A stretch of 64,000 bases of DNA from Pseudomonadota bacterium (GTDB taxonomy: Bacteria > Pseudomonadota > Gammaproteobacteria > Xanthomonadales > Xanthomonadaceae). This document shows, in pieces, positions 18,014 to 26,522 of this stretch (position 1 is the stretch's first letter; the number at the start of each line of letters is the position of its first letter). The DNA lies in contig JAFEBV010000014.1 of assembly GCA_018242485.1 (NCBI GenBank), positions 1-64,000 on the forward strand. The letters are read 5' to 3'. A program made the translations under genes and the position numbers. The notes beneath the pieces are model-generated. The model ran no database searches. It was given only the letters and a program-made list of their open reading frames with translations, and had not been told where the DNA came from.

Positions 18014-19531
18014 ATGAAAACTGCTTCCATCCTGAACGTGCTGGCGTCGGCTACCCGCTTGCGTCCATGGGTTGCCATTACTCTGGCCGCTACCTTGGCT
18101 GGCTGCGTGAGCATGCAGGGGCTGCAACCGCAGGCCAGCCCTGCGTCGGCGGATCATCTCGAAATGCGCAACACGTTGTCGGGCGTGACCTTGACGCCAG
18201 CCGCGTGGCCGCGCGCGGATTGGTGGAAGGCGCTGGGCGACCACCAGCTCGATGCGCTCGTCGATGAAGCGCTGGCGGGCAATCCGTCCATTTCCGCGGT
18301 GGATGCGCGCGTGCGCATCGCGCAGGCGCAGGCCGGATCGCAGGACTCCGCGCGCCAACCGAAACTCGGCGCGCAGGCGCAGTACAACGGGATCGCCATC
18401 CCCTCGACGCTGGCACCGCCGCCGTTCGGCGGGCACTTCCTCTCGGCCAACCTGTGGACGCTCGGCGGCAGTTACTCGCCGGATCTGTGGGGCGGCCATC
18501 GCGCGGCATGGGAAGCGGCGGTGGATCGGGTGCATGCCGCGCAGGTGGATGCGCAGGCGGCGCGGATGACGTTGGCGGCGGGCATAGTGCAGGTCTATGT
18601 CGAACTGGATCATGCCGAAAAATTGGCAGCACTCGCCGAACAGGAAGTGCAGCGTGCCGCTTCGGCGCGCGCGCTGACTGCGCAACGGGCGGGCGCCGGC
18701 ATCGACGGTGATTTTCAGGTGCGTCAGGCCGATGCCGCTGTGGCGGCGGCCAGGCGCGGTGTGGAAGCGGTGCAGGAGCAGCAGGCGCAATTGCGGGCGC
18801 AACTGGCCGCGTTGCTGGGTCAGGGCCCTGATCGTGGTCAGCGCATCTCGCCACCCAAGGCACTCGATGCCGCGCCATTGGAAGTGCCTTCGGATCTGCC
18901 CAGCGGCCTGCTTGCGCGCCGTCCCGATGTGGTCGCTGCGCGCTGGCGGGTCGAGGCCGCGGCGCGCGGTGTCGCGGCGATGAAGGCGCAGTTCTATCCG
19001 AACGTCAATCTCAACCTCACCGCCGGGCTGGCATCGTCTTCGCTGTCCACCCTGTTCGAGGCACCCTCGCGCTACGCGATGATCGGGCCGTCGTTGTCGC
19101 TGCCGATCTTCGACGGTGGCCGCCTGCGCGCCGGGCTGGCCGAGCACGATGCGAGCTTCGATGCGGCGGTGGCGCAATACGACCAGACCCTCGTGGATGC
19201 CGTGCACGACGTGGCCGCGCAGGTGATCGCGCTGCGCGCTCTCGATGCCCAGATCGTCACCCAGCAACAGGCCGAAGATGCCGCCCGAGCGGCGTGGGAT
19301 CTCGCAGCGGAACGCTACAAGGGCGGCTTGTCGAACCAGCTTGACGTGCTCGCCGTGCAACAGGCATGGCTGCGTGCGCGCCAGCAAAGTGCCGACCTGC
19401 GCGCGCAGCACATCGTCGCTTCGGTGAAACTCATGCAAGCGCTGGGTGGCGGTTTTGCTGCCGATGGCGGGCTGGCTGCGCCGAGTGCGCCGCCGAATAC
19501 CGAACTTCCGCGGCGACCGTGGGCGCGGTAG
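18014..19531 (+). CDS. Outer-membrane efflux lipoprotein (NodT/OprM family)
   Basis: 505 aa TolC-like outer-membrane factor. A signal peptide with lipobox LAGC (Cys about 31) precedes two repeated coiled-coil halves with the conserved QARLAAG-like and SYSPDLWG phrases. The LARRPDVVAARWRVEAA motif is typical of NodT-family proteins. It starts 5 bp after the marR stop; a GTG start at 18005 overlapping that stop is also possible. It forms the exit duct for the EmrAB-type pump encoded downstream. Confidence 0.9.
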   Translation: MKTASILNVLASATRLRPWVAITLAATLAGCVSMQGLQPQASPASADHLEMRNTLSGVTLTPAAWPRADWWKALGDHQLDALVDEALAGNPSISAVDARVRIAQAQAGSQDSARQPKLGAQAQYNGIAIPSTLAPPPFGGHFLSANLWTLGGSYSPDLWGGHRAAWEAAVDRVHAAQVDAQAARMTLAAGIVQVYVELDHAEKLAALAEQEVQRAASARALTAQRAGAGIDGDFQVRQADAAVAAARRGVEAVQEQQAQLRAQLAALLGQGPDRGQRISPPKALDAAPLEVPSDLPSGLLARRPDVVAARWRVEAAARGVAAMKAQFYPNVNLNLTAGLASSSLSTLFEAPSRYAMIGPSLSLPIFDGGRLRAGLAEHDASFDAAVAQYDQTLVDAVHDVAAQVIALRALDAQIVTQQQAEDAARAAWDLAAERYKGGLSNQLDVLAVQQAWLRARQQSADLRAQHIVASVKLMQALGGGFAADGGLAAPSAPPNTELPRRPWAR

Positions 19532-19535
19532 GTGG

Positions 19536-19692
19536 TGACTCAGGACTCGGGACTCGTGACTCTGGACTCAGGACTCAGGACTCGGGACTCGGGACTCGGG
19601 ACTCGGGACTCGGGACTCGGGACTCGGGACTCGGGACTCGGGACTCGGGACTCGGGACTCGGGACTCGGGACTCGGGACTCGGGACTCGGGA
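19536..19692. repeat. Heptamer array (GGGACTC)n in the efflux operon
   Basis: About 22 units of GGGACTC, with a few degenerate ones (GTGACTC, AGGACTC, TGGACTC) at the 5' edge. It lies 4 bp after the stop of the outer-membrane factor and inside the 318-bp gap before emrA. All frames are open through it. No gene is present in this gap. Confidence 0.95.
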
Positions 19693-19722
19693 AAGGCTGG
19701 TTGCTTTTCACTCCTTCCCGCG

Positions 19723-19755
19723 CCCCAACCCTCCCCCGCAGGCGGGGGAGGGAGG
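19723..19755. repeat. REP-like palindrome beside heptamer array
   Basis: CCCTCCCCCGC-AG-GCGGGGGAGGG preceded by CCCCAA; GC-rich perfect arms of 11 bp. It follows the heptamer array with about 30 bp between them, as at 7038-7229 and 24606-24845. The rest of the gap up to 19849 holds a less GC-rich stretch with no recognised feature. Confidence 0.85.
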
Positions 19756-19849
19756 CTCCATGCCCGTTCGAATTGAATTTCGAAATTTGATTGACCTGCT
19801 GCCAACTGCCCACTGAACACCTTCTGCCCTCGTTCCTCAGTCATCAGCT

Positions 19850-21073
19850 ATGAGCACTCCCAATCCCGCTGTCGCATCCGGCCCGCAGGGCAAACCCCGC
19901 CAGCGCAGCAAGGCGCTGCGCATCCTCGTGTTCGTGTTGATCCTCGTCGGCATCGGCTGGGCGGTGTGGTACTTCCTGATCGGGCGCTGGCATGAATACA
20001 CCGACGATGCCTACGTCAATGGCAACATCGTGCAGATCACGCCGATGGTGCCCGGTACGGTCACGCGCATCGGTGCCGATGACGGCCAGCGCGTGCAGGC
20101 CGGGCAGTTGCTGGTGCAACTGGATTCGGCCGACACGCAGGCCGCGCAGGCGCAGGCCGAGGCGGTACTGGCGCGCACCGTGCGACAGGTGCGCGGTATC
20201 TATCGCGGCATCGATGGCTCGCAGGCGATATTGGCTACGCGCAAGGCCGACCTCGACCGCGCCCGCGCCGATTTCGACCGGCGCAAAGGGCTGGTGAGCA
20301 GCGGCGCGGTGTCGGCCGAGGAACTGGCGCATGCGCGCGCGCAACTGGAAGCCGCGCAAGCCGCCTTCGATGCAGCGAACCAGAAGCTCGCCAGCGACAG
20401 CGTGCTGGTGGACAGCGCGGGCGTGGCCGCGCAGCCCGACGTGCAGGCAGCCTCGGCAGTTCTGCGGCAGGCCTACATCAACAACGCGCGTACGCGGATC
20501 GTCGCACCGGTCGGCGGCTATGTCGCGCGGCGCGCGGTGCAACTCGGTCAGCGCGTGCAGCCGGGCACGCCCTTGATGGCGGTGGTGCCGCTGGAGCAGG
20601 TGTGGGTGGATGCCAACTTCAAGGAAACCCAGCTTCGGCACATGCGCATCGGCCAGCCGGTGACACTCACCTCGGATTTGTACGGCGACGATGCCGAGTA
20701 CAACGGCCATGTGGTCAGCCTCGGTATCGGCACTGGCAGCGCGTTCTCGCTGCTGCCCGCGCAGAACGCCAGCGGCAACTGGATCAAGATCGTGCAGCGC
20801 CTGCCGGTGCGCATCGCGCTCGATCCAGGACAGGTGCGCAAGCACCCGCTGCGCATCGGCTTGTCGATGGCGGTGGACGTGAGCCTGCACACCGGCGGCG
20901 CGATTCTGCCGGAGAAGGCGACGGAGAAATCCATCCTCGTCACCGATGTGTACGACCGGCAGCGCAGTGAAGCCGATGCGCTGGTGGCGAAGATCATCCA
21001 GGACAATCTGCCGGCACCGGCGCATGCCGCCGCACCGCACCGCGTCGCGAACGCGGCAATTGCCACGCGCTGA
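19850..21073 (+). CDS. emrA: EmrA/HlyD-type periplasmic adaptor of multidrug efflux
   Basis: 407 aa. One N-terminal transmembrane helix (about 24-46), then the membrane-fusion signature DDAYVNGNIVQITPMVPGTVTRI and the lipoyl half. A coiled-coil hairpin (about 95-210) follows, and the second lipoyl half with IVAPVGGYVARRAVQLGQRVQPGTPLMAVVP. This is the EmrA type that couples a DHA2 transporter to a TolC-like channel. It is 17 bp upstream of emrB and downstream of the array-containing gap. Confidence 0.92.
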   Translation: MSTPNPAVASGPQGKPRQRSKALRILVFVLILVGIGWAVWYFLIGRWHEYTDDAYVNGNIVQITPMVPGTVTRIGADDGQRVQAGQLLVQLDSADTQAAQAQAEAVLARTVRQVRGIYRGIDGSQAILATRKADLDRARADFDRRKGLVSSGAVSAEELAHARAQLEAAQAAFDAANQKLASDSVLVDSAGVAAQPDVQAASAVLRQAYINNARTRIVAPVGGYVARRAVQLGQRVQPGTPLMAVVPLEQVWVDANFKETQLRHMRIGQPVTLTSDLYGDDAEYNGHVVSLGIGTGSAFSLLPAQNASGNWIKIVQRLPVRIALDPGQVRKHPLRIGLSMAVDVSLHTGGAILPEKATEKSILVTDVYDRQRSEADALVAKIIQDNLPAPAHAAAPHRVANAAIATR

Positions 21074-21090
21074 ACAGGATCGAGCCAGCC

Positions 21091-22653
21091 GTGGCCGCCA
21101 CCACCGCCGACGCCGCCCCGACCGCCAACGGTTTCAGCCCACCCAGCCTCGCGCTGGCGACCTTCGGGCTGTCGCTGGCGACCTTCATGCAGGTGCTCGA
21201 CACCACCATCGCCAACGTCTCGTTGCCGACCATCGGCGGCAATCTCGGCGCCAGCATCTCGCAGGCGACGTGGGTGATCACTTCGTTCGCGGTCAGCAAT
21301 GCCATCGCCTTGCCGCTGACCGGATGGCTGGCCAAGCGCTTCGGCGAGGTGCGGGTGTTCGTGTGGGCCACCGTGCTGTTTTCGCTGGCGTCGCTGTTGT
21401 GTGGGCTGGCGCAGTCGATGGGCATGCTGGTGGCGGCGCGCGCCTTGCAGGGCTTCCTCGCCGGGCCGATGTACCCGCTCACGCAAAGCCTGCTGGTGTC
21501 GATCTGGCCGCGCGAGAAACGCGGCATGGCGCTGGCTCTGCTGGCGATGGTCACGGTGGTCGCGCCGATCGCCGGGCCGATCCTCGGCGGCTGGATCACC
21601 GACAACTACAGTTGGCCGTGGATCTTCTTCATCAACGTGCCGATCGGCATTTTCGCCAGCACGGTGGTGCGCACCCAGCTCTCCGAGCGACCCGATCCCA
21701 CCGAACATGCACCCATCGACTATGTGGGCCTCATCACCCTCGTGCTCGGTGTGGGCTGCCTGCAGGTGATGCTCGATCTGGGCAACGACGACGACTGGTT
21801 CCACGCCCCGCATATCGTCGCGTTGGCGATCGTCTCGGCGGTCAGCCTGGTGATCTTCGTGATCTGGGAAACCACCGACAAGCACCCGCTGGTGGACTTG
21901 AGCCTGTTCCGCCATCGCAATTTCCGCGTCGGCACCATCGCGCTCGTGGTCGCCTACGCGGCGTTCTTTTCCATCGGCCTGTTGATGCCGCTGTGGCTGC
22001 AACGCGACCTCGGCTACACCTCGATCTGGGCCGGTTTGGCGACCGCACCGATCGGCGTGCTGCCAGTGTTCCTCGCCCCGCTGGTGGGCAAGTATGCCGG
22101 GCGCTTCGACCTGCGCATGGTCGCCTCCATCGCCTTCGTGGTGATGTCGTTCACCAGCTTCTATCGCGCCGACTTCAACCTCGACGTGCCGTTCAAGGAT
22201 GTGGCCGGCATCCAGTTGTTCATGGGCATTGGTGTTGCGCTGTTCTTCATGCCGGTGCTGACCATCCTGCTGTCGGATCTGGAGGGTCGCGAGATCGCAT
22301 CGGGTTCGGGGCTGGCGACCTTCCTGCGCACGCTGGGCGGCAGCTTCGCGGCGTCGATCACCACCTTCATGTGGAACGACCGCACCGAGGTCCACCACGC
22401 GCAACTCACCGAACACATCAGCGCTTACATCCCCGGTACATACGAAGCCGTGCTGAACGCAGGGCAGGGCGATCTGCAACGCGGCGCAGCGATGCTGGAC
22501 TACATGATCACAAGGCAATCCTCGCAGATCGGTTTCAACGAGATCTTCTGGGCGCTGGGCTGGATCTTCCTCATCATCATTTCGCTGCTGTGGTTCGCCA
22601 AGCCACCATTCGGCGCCGGGCCGGGTGCTCCGCCGGGTGGTGGCGGGCACTGA
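21091..22653 (+). CDS. emrB: EmrB/QacA-type DHA2 MFS multidrug transporter
   Basis: 520 aa, 14 predicted transmembrane helices. The family signature LDTTIANVSLPTIGGNLG is in helix 1, GWLAKRFGEVRVF is the loop 2-3 motif A, and ARALQGFLAGPMYPLTQSLL is motif C-like. It exports hydrophobic drugs by proton antiport through EmrA and the outer-membrane factor. The start is GTG at 21091. The last ~12 residues are Gly/Pro-rich. Confidence 0.93.
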   Translation: MAATTADAAPTANGFSPPSLALATFGLSLATFMQVLDTTIANVSLPTIGGNLGASISQATWVITSFAVSNAIALPLTGWLAKRFGEVRVFVWATVLFSLASLLCGLAQSMGMLVAARALQGFLAGPMYPLTQSLLVSIWPREKRGMALALLAMVTVVAPIAGPILGGWITDNYSWPWIFFINVPIGIFASTVVRTQLSERPDPTEHAPIDYVGLITLVLGVGCLQVMLDLGNDDDWFHAPHIVALAIVSAVSLVIFVIWETTDKHPLVDLSLFRHRNFRVGTIALVVAYAAFFSIGLLMPLWLQRDLGYTSIWAGLATAPIGVLPVFLAPLVGKYAGRFDLRMVASIAFVVMSFTSFYRADFNLDVPFKDVAGIQLFMGIGVALFFMPVLTILLSDLEGREIASGSGLATFLRTLGGSFAASITTFMWNDRTEVHHAQLTEHISAYIPGTYEAVLNAGQGDLQRGAAMLDYMITRQSSQIGFNEIFWALGWIFLIIISLLWFAKPPFGAGPGAPPGGGGH

Positions 22654-22704
22654 GGGCGCATCTTACATTCATCGCTTCGCCATCGGGTCATTGCCGGAGG
22701 TTCC

Positions 22705-24603
22705 ATGCACACGAATATCGTTGTCGTATCCGCACTATCGCTGGCCATCGCCGCCGGCATCGTCCGTGCCGAGGTGCCGCCACCGCTGGACACGCCGTAT
22801 CCAGGCACGATCGGTCTCCATGTCGATGCCACCGATCTGGGACAGCGCATCTTCCGCATGACCGAAACCATCCCGGTGCAAGCAGGTCGGCTCACGCTGC
22901 TGTTCCCGCGCTGGCTGCCCGGCAATCACGCACCCAGTGGCCCGATCGACAAGATCGCCGGCATCGAAGTCAGCGCCAACGGTCAGCGCATCGACTGGAA
23001 GCGCGATCCGCTCGACGTGTATGCCTTCCACATCGACGTGCCGACGGGCGTGGCCAGCATCAAGGTGACGTATCAGTACCTCACGCCCACCGACGGCTCG
23101 CAGGGACGGGTGGTGATGACGCCGAACCTGCTCAACCTGCAATGGAACGCGGTGGTGCTGTACCCGGCCGGGCACTACGCCAGCCGCATCGACTACGACG
23201 CCAGCGTGACGTACCCGGCAGGCTGGACGGCTTACTCCGCGCTCGACGTGAAACAGCACGAAGGCGATACCGTGCACTACCAGCCGCAGCCGCTCGACAT
23301 CCTCGTCGATTCGCCGGTGTATGCCGGTCGCTACACGAAGAGCTACGAGCTCTCCGCGCCCGGCGCCAAGGTGCCGGTTCGTCTGGACGTGCTCGCCGAC
23401 GCGCCGAAATACCTCGATGCCAAACCGGCGCACCTGGCCGAGCATCGCGAATTGGTGAAGCAGGCGTTGGCACTGTATGGCGCGCAGCACTACGACCACT
23501 ACGACTTCCTGTTTTCGCTGTCGAATCAACTCGGCGGCAACGGACTCGAACACCAGCGCTCCAGCGAAGACGGCACCGGCGTCGATTACTTCAGCGACTG
23601 GGATGCCAAGGTCGGCAGTTCCGACCTGCTCGGCCACGAGTACACGCATTCGTGGAACGGCAAGTTCCGTCGCCCCGCCGACCTGTGGACGCCCAACTAC
23701 AACGTGCCGATGCAGGACAGCCTGCTATGGGTGTACGAAGGGCAGACGCAGTACTGGGGCAACGTGCTCAGCGCGCGCTCGGGGCTGCGTCCGCCGGAGG
23801 CTTCGCGCGATGCGCTGGCCTCTGTGGTTGCGACCTACACCGATGGCCGCCCGGGGCTGGCGTGGCGCAACATTCAGGACACCACCAACGACCCGATCAT
23901 CGCCCAGCGCCGGCCCAAGCCCTACACCAACTGGCAGTTGCGCGAGGACTATTACAGCGGCGGGCAGATGATCTGGCTGGATGTCGATGCGACCATCCGC
24001 ACGCTCAGTGGCGGCAAGCGCTCGCTGGACGATTTCGCCCGCGCCTTCTTCGGCGTGGACGATGGCGTGTGGCGCAAGCAGGACACCTACACCTTCGACG
24101 ACGTGGTCGCCACCCTCAACCGCGTGCAGCCCTACGACTGGGCGAAGTTCCTGCGCGATCGCCTCGATGGCAAGGTGCCGATCGCCGGCGGCATCCAGAA
24201 GGCTGGGTGGAAATTGGTCTATTCGGATGAGCCCGGCGCATGGGCGAAGGCGCGCTCACGCGAGGACAAATCTGGCACGCAAGACTTTTTCTATTCGCTT
24301 GGCTTCTACGTTAGCGCCGGCGGCAGCATCGAGGAAGTGCGCTGGGACAGCCCCGCGTTCAACGCCGGCATCGGCACCGGCATGAGCATCGTGGCGGTGA
24401 ACGATCTGGCCTTCGACAAGGATGCGCTCGCCGATGCGGTGAAGGCCGCGAAGACCGACAAGGCGCCGATCCGCCTGCTGGTGAAGGACTTCAACCAGTT
24501 CCGCACCTTCACCCTCGACTACCACGATGGCTTGCGGTATCCGCATCTGGAGCGCATCGCAGGCACGGTGGATCTGCTGTCGAAGATCATGGCGGCGAAG
24601 TAG
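22705..24603 (+). CDS. M61-family (glycyl) aminopeptidase
   Basis: 632 aa with a Sec signal peptide (about 1-22, VRA-EV). The zinc motif HEYTH is at 311-315, followed by [13 protein letters not shown], a signature of M61 peptidases. The downstream [11 protein letters not shown] supplies the third zinc ligand. A C-terminal PDZ-like domain (about 520-600, [15 protein letters not shown]) completes the family layout. Predicted periplasmic metallopeptidase that removes N-terminal Gly/Ala; the precise substrate is not known. It follows emrB by 51 bp. Confidence 0.92.
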   Translation: MHTNIVVVSALSLAIAAGIVRAEVPPPLDTPYPGTIGLHVDATDLGQRIFRMTETIPVQAGRLTLLFPRWLPGNHAPSGPIDKIAGIEVSANGQRIDWKRDPLDVYAFHIDVPTGVASIKVTYQYLTPTDGSQGRVVMTPNLLNLQWNAVVLYPAGHYASRIDYDASVTYPAGWTAYSALDVKQHEGDTVHYQPQPLDILVDSPVYAGRYTKSYELSAPGAKVPVRLDVLADAPKYLDAKPAHLAEHRELVKQALALYGAQHYDHYDFLFSLSNQLGGNGLEHQRSSEDGTGVDYFSDWDAKVGSSDLLGHEYTHSWNGKFRRPADLWTPNYNVPMQDSLLWVYEGQTQYWGNVLSARSGLRPPEASRDALASVVATYTDGRPGLAWRNIQDTTNDPIIAQRRPKPYTNWQLREDYYSGGQMIWLDVDATIRTLSGGKRSLDDFARAFFGVDDGVWRKQDTYTFDDVVATLNRVQPYDWAKFLRDRLDGKVPIAGGIQKAGWKLVYSDEPGAWAKARSREDKSGTQDFFYSLGFYVSAGGSIEEVRWDSPAFNAGIGTGMSIVAVNDLAFDKDALADAVKAAKTDKAPIRLLVKDFNQFRTFTLDYHDGLRYPHLERIAGTVDLLSKIMAAK

Positions 24604-24605
24604 GG

Positions 24606-24808
24606 CGGGGATTCGGGACTCGGGATTCGGGACTCGGGACTCGGGACTCGGGACTCGGGACTCGGGACTCGGGACTCGGGATTCGGGATTCGGGACTCGG
24701 GACTCGGGACTCGGGATTCGGGATTCGGGATTCGGGATTCGGGACTCGGGATTCGGGACTCGGGATTCGGGGCTCGGGATTCGGGGCTCGGGGTTCAGGA
24801 CTTGGGGA
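24606..24808. repeat. Heptamer array (GGGACTC/GGGATTC)n
   Basis: About 28 units starting 3 bp after the M61 peptidase stop. GGGACTC and GGGATTC units are interspersed, and GGGGCTC and other degenerate units occur at the 3' end. It is part of a 368-bp gap without genes that also holds a palindrome and a second, different heptamer run (24884-24921). Confidence 0.95.
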
Positions 24809-24816
24809 TCGTTTTC

Positions 24817-24921
24817 CCTCCCTCCCCCGCAGGCGGGGGAGGGGCTGTTTGCGAAATGACGCTTCGACTCCATCGCCCCCATTCCGCCCTCCGCCCTCCG
24901 TCTTCCGTCCTCCGTCCTCTG
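24817..24921. repeat. REP-like palindrome and a third heptamer type (CCGYCYT)
   Basis: Palindrome CCTCCCCCGC-AG-GCGGGGGAGG (24820-24841) follows the array. At 24884-24921 comes a run of five units CCGCCCT, CCGCCCT, CCGTCTT, CCGTCCT, CCGTCCT, again with period 7. A short copy of this last type is also visible near 185-196. Confidence 0.8.
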
Positions 24922-24971
24922 ACACTGCCACACTGCGCCTCTGACTCTCGCCGCCCCGGAGCTTGCTCGCG

Positions 24972-25982
24972 ATGACGATGGATTCCTCCCGCCGGATCAC
25001 CGACGCGAGCTATTTGCTCGCCGCCGCCGCATTGCTCATCGCCCTGCCGTTGCACCTGTTGCCGGCGCTGATCGCTGGCCTGATCGCCTACACCTTGGTT
25101 GGCGCGATCGCTTCATGGCTGGAAAAGCGCCTGCCACGGCTGGCCTCGCGCGAGCTGGTGGTGGCCTTCCTCGGGGTGGTCGTGGTCGCCCTGCTGGCCG
25201 GGTTGATCGTTGCCGGCGTGGCGTTCGTGCGCTCCGAGCTGGCCGGGCCGGATGCGCTGCCCGACCGCATCATGCCGGTGATCGATCAGGCGCGCGCGCA
25301 ATTGCCGCCTTCCATCGTCGCCCACCTGCCGGTGAGCAGCGACGATCTGCGTGCGATGGCGACCTCGATCGCCAAACGCCATTCCGAGCAGATCCAGCTT
25401 GCCGGCAAGGCGACCTTGCTGGTGCTCGGGCGCATCCTGATCGGCTTGGTCGTGGGCATGATGGTCGCGCTCGCGCACGAACGCGGGCCGACCCGCGGCG
25501 GCCCGCTGCTGGTCGCATTGACCGACCGCTGCGGGAATCTGGCGCGCGCATTCCGCGACATCGTGTTCGCGCAGGGCAAGATCGCCGCGATCAACACCGC
25601 GTTCACCGCGATCTTCCTGCTGGTGGCGATGCCGCTGGCCGGTTTCCATCTGCCGCTGGCCAAGACGCTGGTGGTGGTCACCTTCGTGGTCGGTTTCCTG
25701 CCGGTGGTCGGCAACCTGATTTCCAACAGCCTGATCGTGGTCTCCGCGCTGTCGGTTTCGCTGGGCGCGGCGATCATCGCGCTGGTGTTCCTCGTGCTGC
25801 TGCACAAGCTCGAATACTTCCTCAATGCGCGCATCGTCGGCGGGCAGATCCGCGCCAAGGCCTGGGAACTGCTGCTGGCGATGCTGGTGCTGGAAGCGGC
25901 CTTCGGAATGGCCGGGGTGGTGGCTGCGCCGATCTACTACGCGTGGCTCAAGACCGAATTGAAGGCCGAAGGATTGATTTGA
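24972..25982 (+). CDS. AI-2E family transporter (second PerM-like protein)
   Basis: 336 aa polytopic membrane protein of the same superfamily as the one at 15032-16192, but shorter and diverged. Two N-terminal helices, a soluble segment (about 85-150) and about five C-terminal helices with VVGFLPVVGNLISNSLIVVSAL. ATG 24972 was chosen because GGAG lies 10 nt upstream; a TTG at 24963 is possible. Substrate unknown. It stands alone after a repeat region. Confidence 0.85.
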   Translation: MTMDSSRRITDASYLLAAAALLIALPLHLLPALIAGLIAYTLVGAIASWLEKRLPRLASRELVVAFLGVVVVALLAGLIVAGVAFVRSELAGPDALPDRIMPVIDQARAQLPPSIVAHLPVSSDDLRAMATSIAKRHSEQIQLAGKATLLVLGRILIGLVVGMMVALAHERGPTRGGPLLVALTDRCGNLARAFRDIVFAQGKIAAINTAFTAIFLLVAMPLAGFHLPLAKTLVVVTFVVGFLPVVGNLISNSLIVVSALSVSLGAAIIALVFLVLLHKLEYFLNARIVGGQIRAKAWELLLAMLVLEAAFGMAGVVAAPIYYAWLKTELKAEGLI

Positions 25983-26002
25983 GGTAGAAGCCGGACCCGT
26001 GT

Positions 26003-26018
26003 GCTATATTTGTATAGC
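26003..26018. promoter_or_regulatory. Inverted repeat, probable operator of the toxin-antitoxin pair
   Basis: GCTATA-TTTG-TATAGC, a perfect 6-bp dyad in an AT-rich patch 15 bp before the antitoxin start. Ribbon-helix-helix antitoxins normally autoregulate by binding such dyads at their promoter; that role is inferred here. Confidence 0.6.
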
Positions 26019-26032
26019 GCTTCGATGGATAC

Positions 26033-26263
26033 ATGCCCATGCTTGCCATCCGCTTGCCACCCGAAATCGAGGAACGTCTCGTCGAATTGGCCCAGCGCAC
26101 CGGCCGAACCAAGACGTTTTATGCCCGCGAGGCCATCGAGCGCCATATCGAGGATCTCGAGGACATCTATCTGGCCGAGAAAGAGTTGGCCAAGGTTCGC
26201 TCAGGCCACTCCAAAACCCAGTCGCTCGCGCAGGCCATGAAGGCGCATGGTCTGGAAGGTTGA
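26033..26263 (+). CDS. RelB/DinJ-type ribbon-helix-helix antitoxin
   Basis: 76 aa. The N-terminal beta strand and helices MLAIRLPPEIEERLVELAQRTGRTKTFYAREAI fit a ribbon-helix-helix DNA-binding dimer. The acidic, charged C-terminal part (about 40-76) should wrap the toxin. The start could also be the second ATG at 26039. It overlaps the toxin gene by 17 bp. It should neutralise the toxin and repress the operon. Confidence 0.88.
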   Translation: MPMLAIRLPPEIEERLVELAQRTGRTKTFYAREAIERHIEDLEDIYLAEKELAKVRSGHSKTQSLAQAMKAHGLEG

Positions 26264-26522
26264 GATTTCCGGCGGGGCCGGGAAGGCGCTTGCGCGGCTG
26301 GACAAGCAGACGATCCAGCGCATTCTGCGATTCCTCGACGAACGCGTTGCGCAGGCAGACGATCCGCGTGCGGTCGGCCAGCCGCTGAAAGGCTCGCGAC
26401 TTGGCGACCTGTGGCGTTATCGCGTCGGCGACTACCGCATCATCGCCGACATTCAGGATCGTGTGGTCACGGTGCTGGTGCTGCGCGTCGGCCATCGCCG
26501 CGAGGTGTATCGCGAAGGCTAG
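26247..26522 (+). CDS. RelE/ParE-superfamily toxin
   Basis: 91 aa. The fold signature VEISGGAGKALARLDKQTIQRILRFL and the C-terminal core GDLWRYRVGDYRIIADIQDRVVTVLVLRVGHRREVY are those of RelE-type mRNA interferases. The basic residues in WRYRVGDYRI are the usual active-site patch. The RelE rather than ParE assignment rests on this motif. It ends with a 4-bp overlap with the convergent ABC transporter gene. Confidence 0.88.
   Translation: MVWKVEISGGAGKALARLDKQTIQRILRFLDERVAQADDPRAVGQPLKGSRLGDLWRYRVGDYRIIADIQDRVVTVLVLRVGHRREVYREG

Noticed and set aside
18005..18016. GTG start of the outer-membrane factor overlapping the marR stop
   Set aside because: Possible, but adds only three residues before a normal ATG and signal peptide; ATG 18014 was kept.
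19568..19844. Small open frames with SPESRVP or DSGLGTR peptide repeats
   Set aside because: They are translations of the 7-bp array, which is open in all frames; no real protein is supported.
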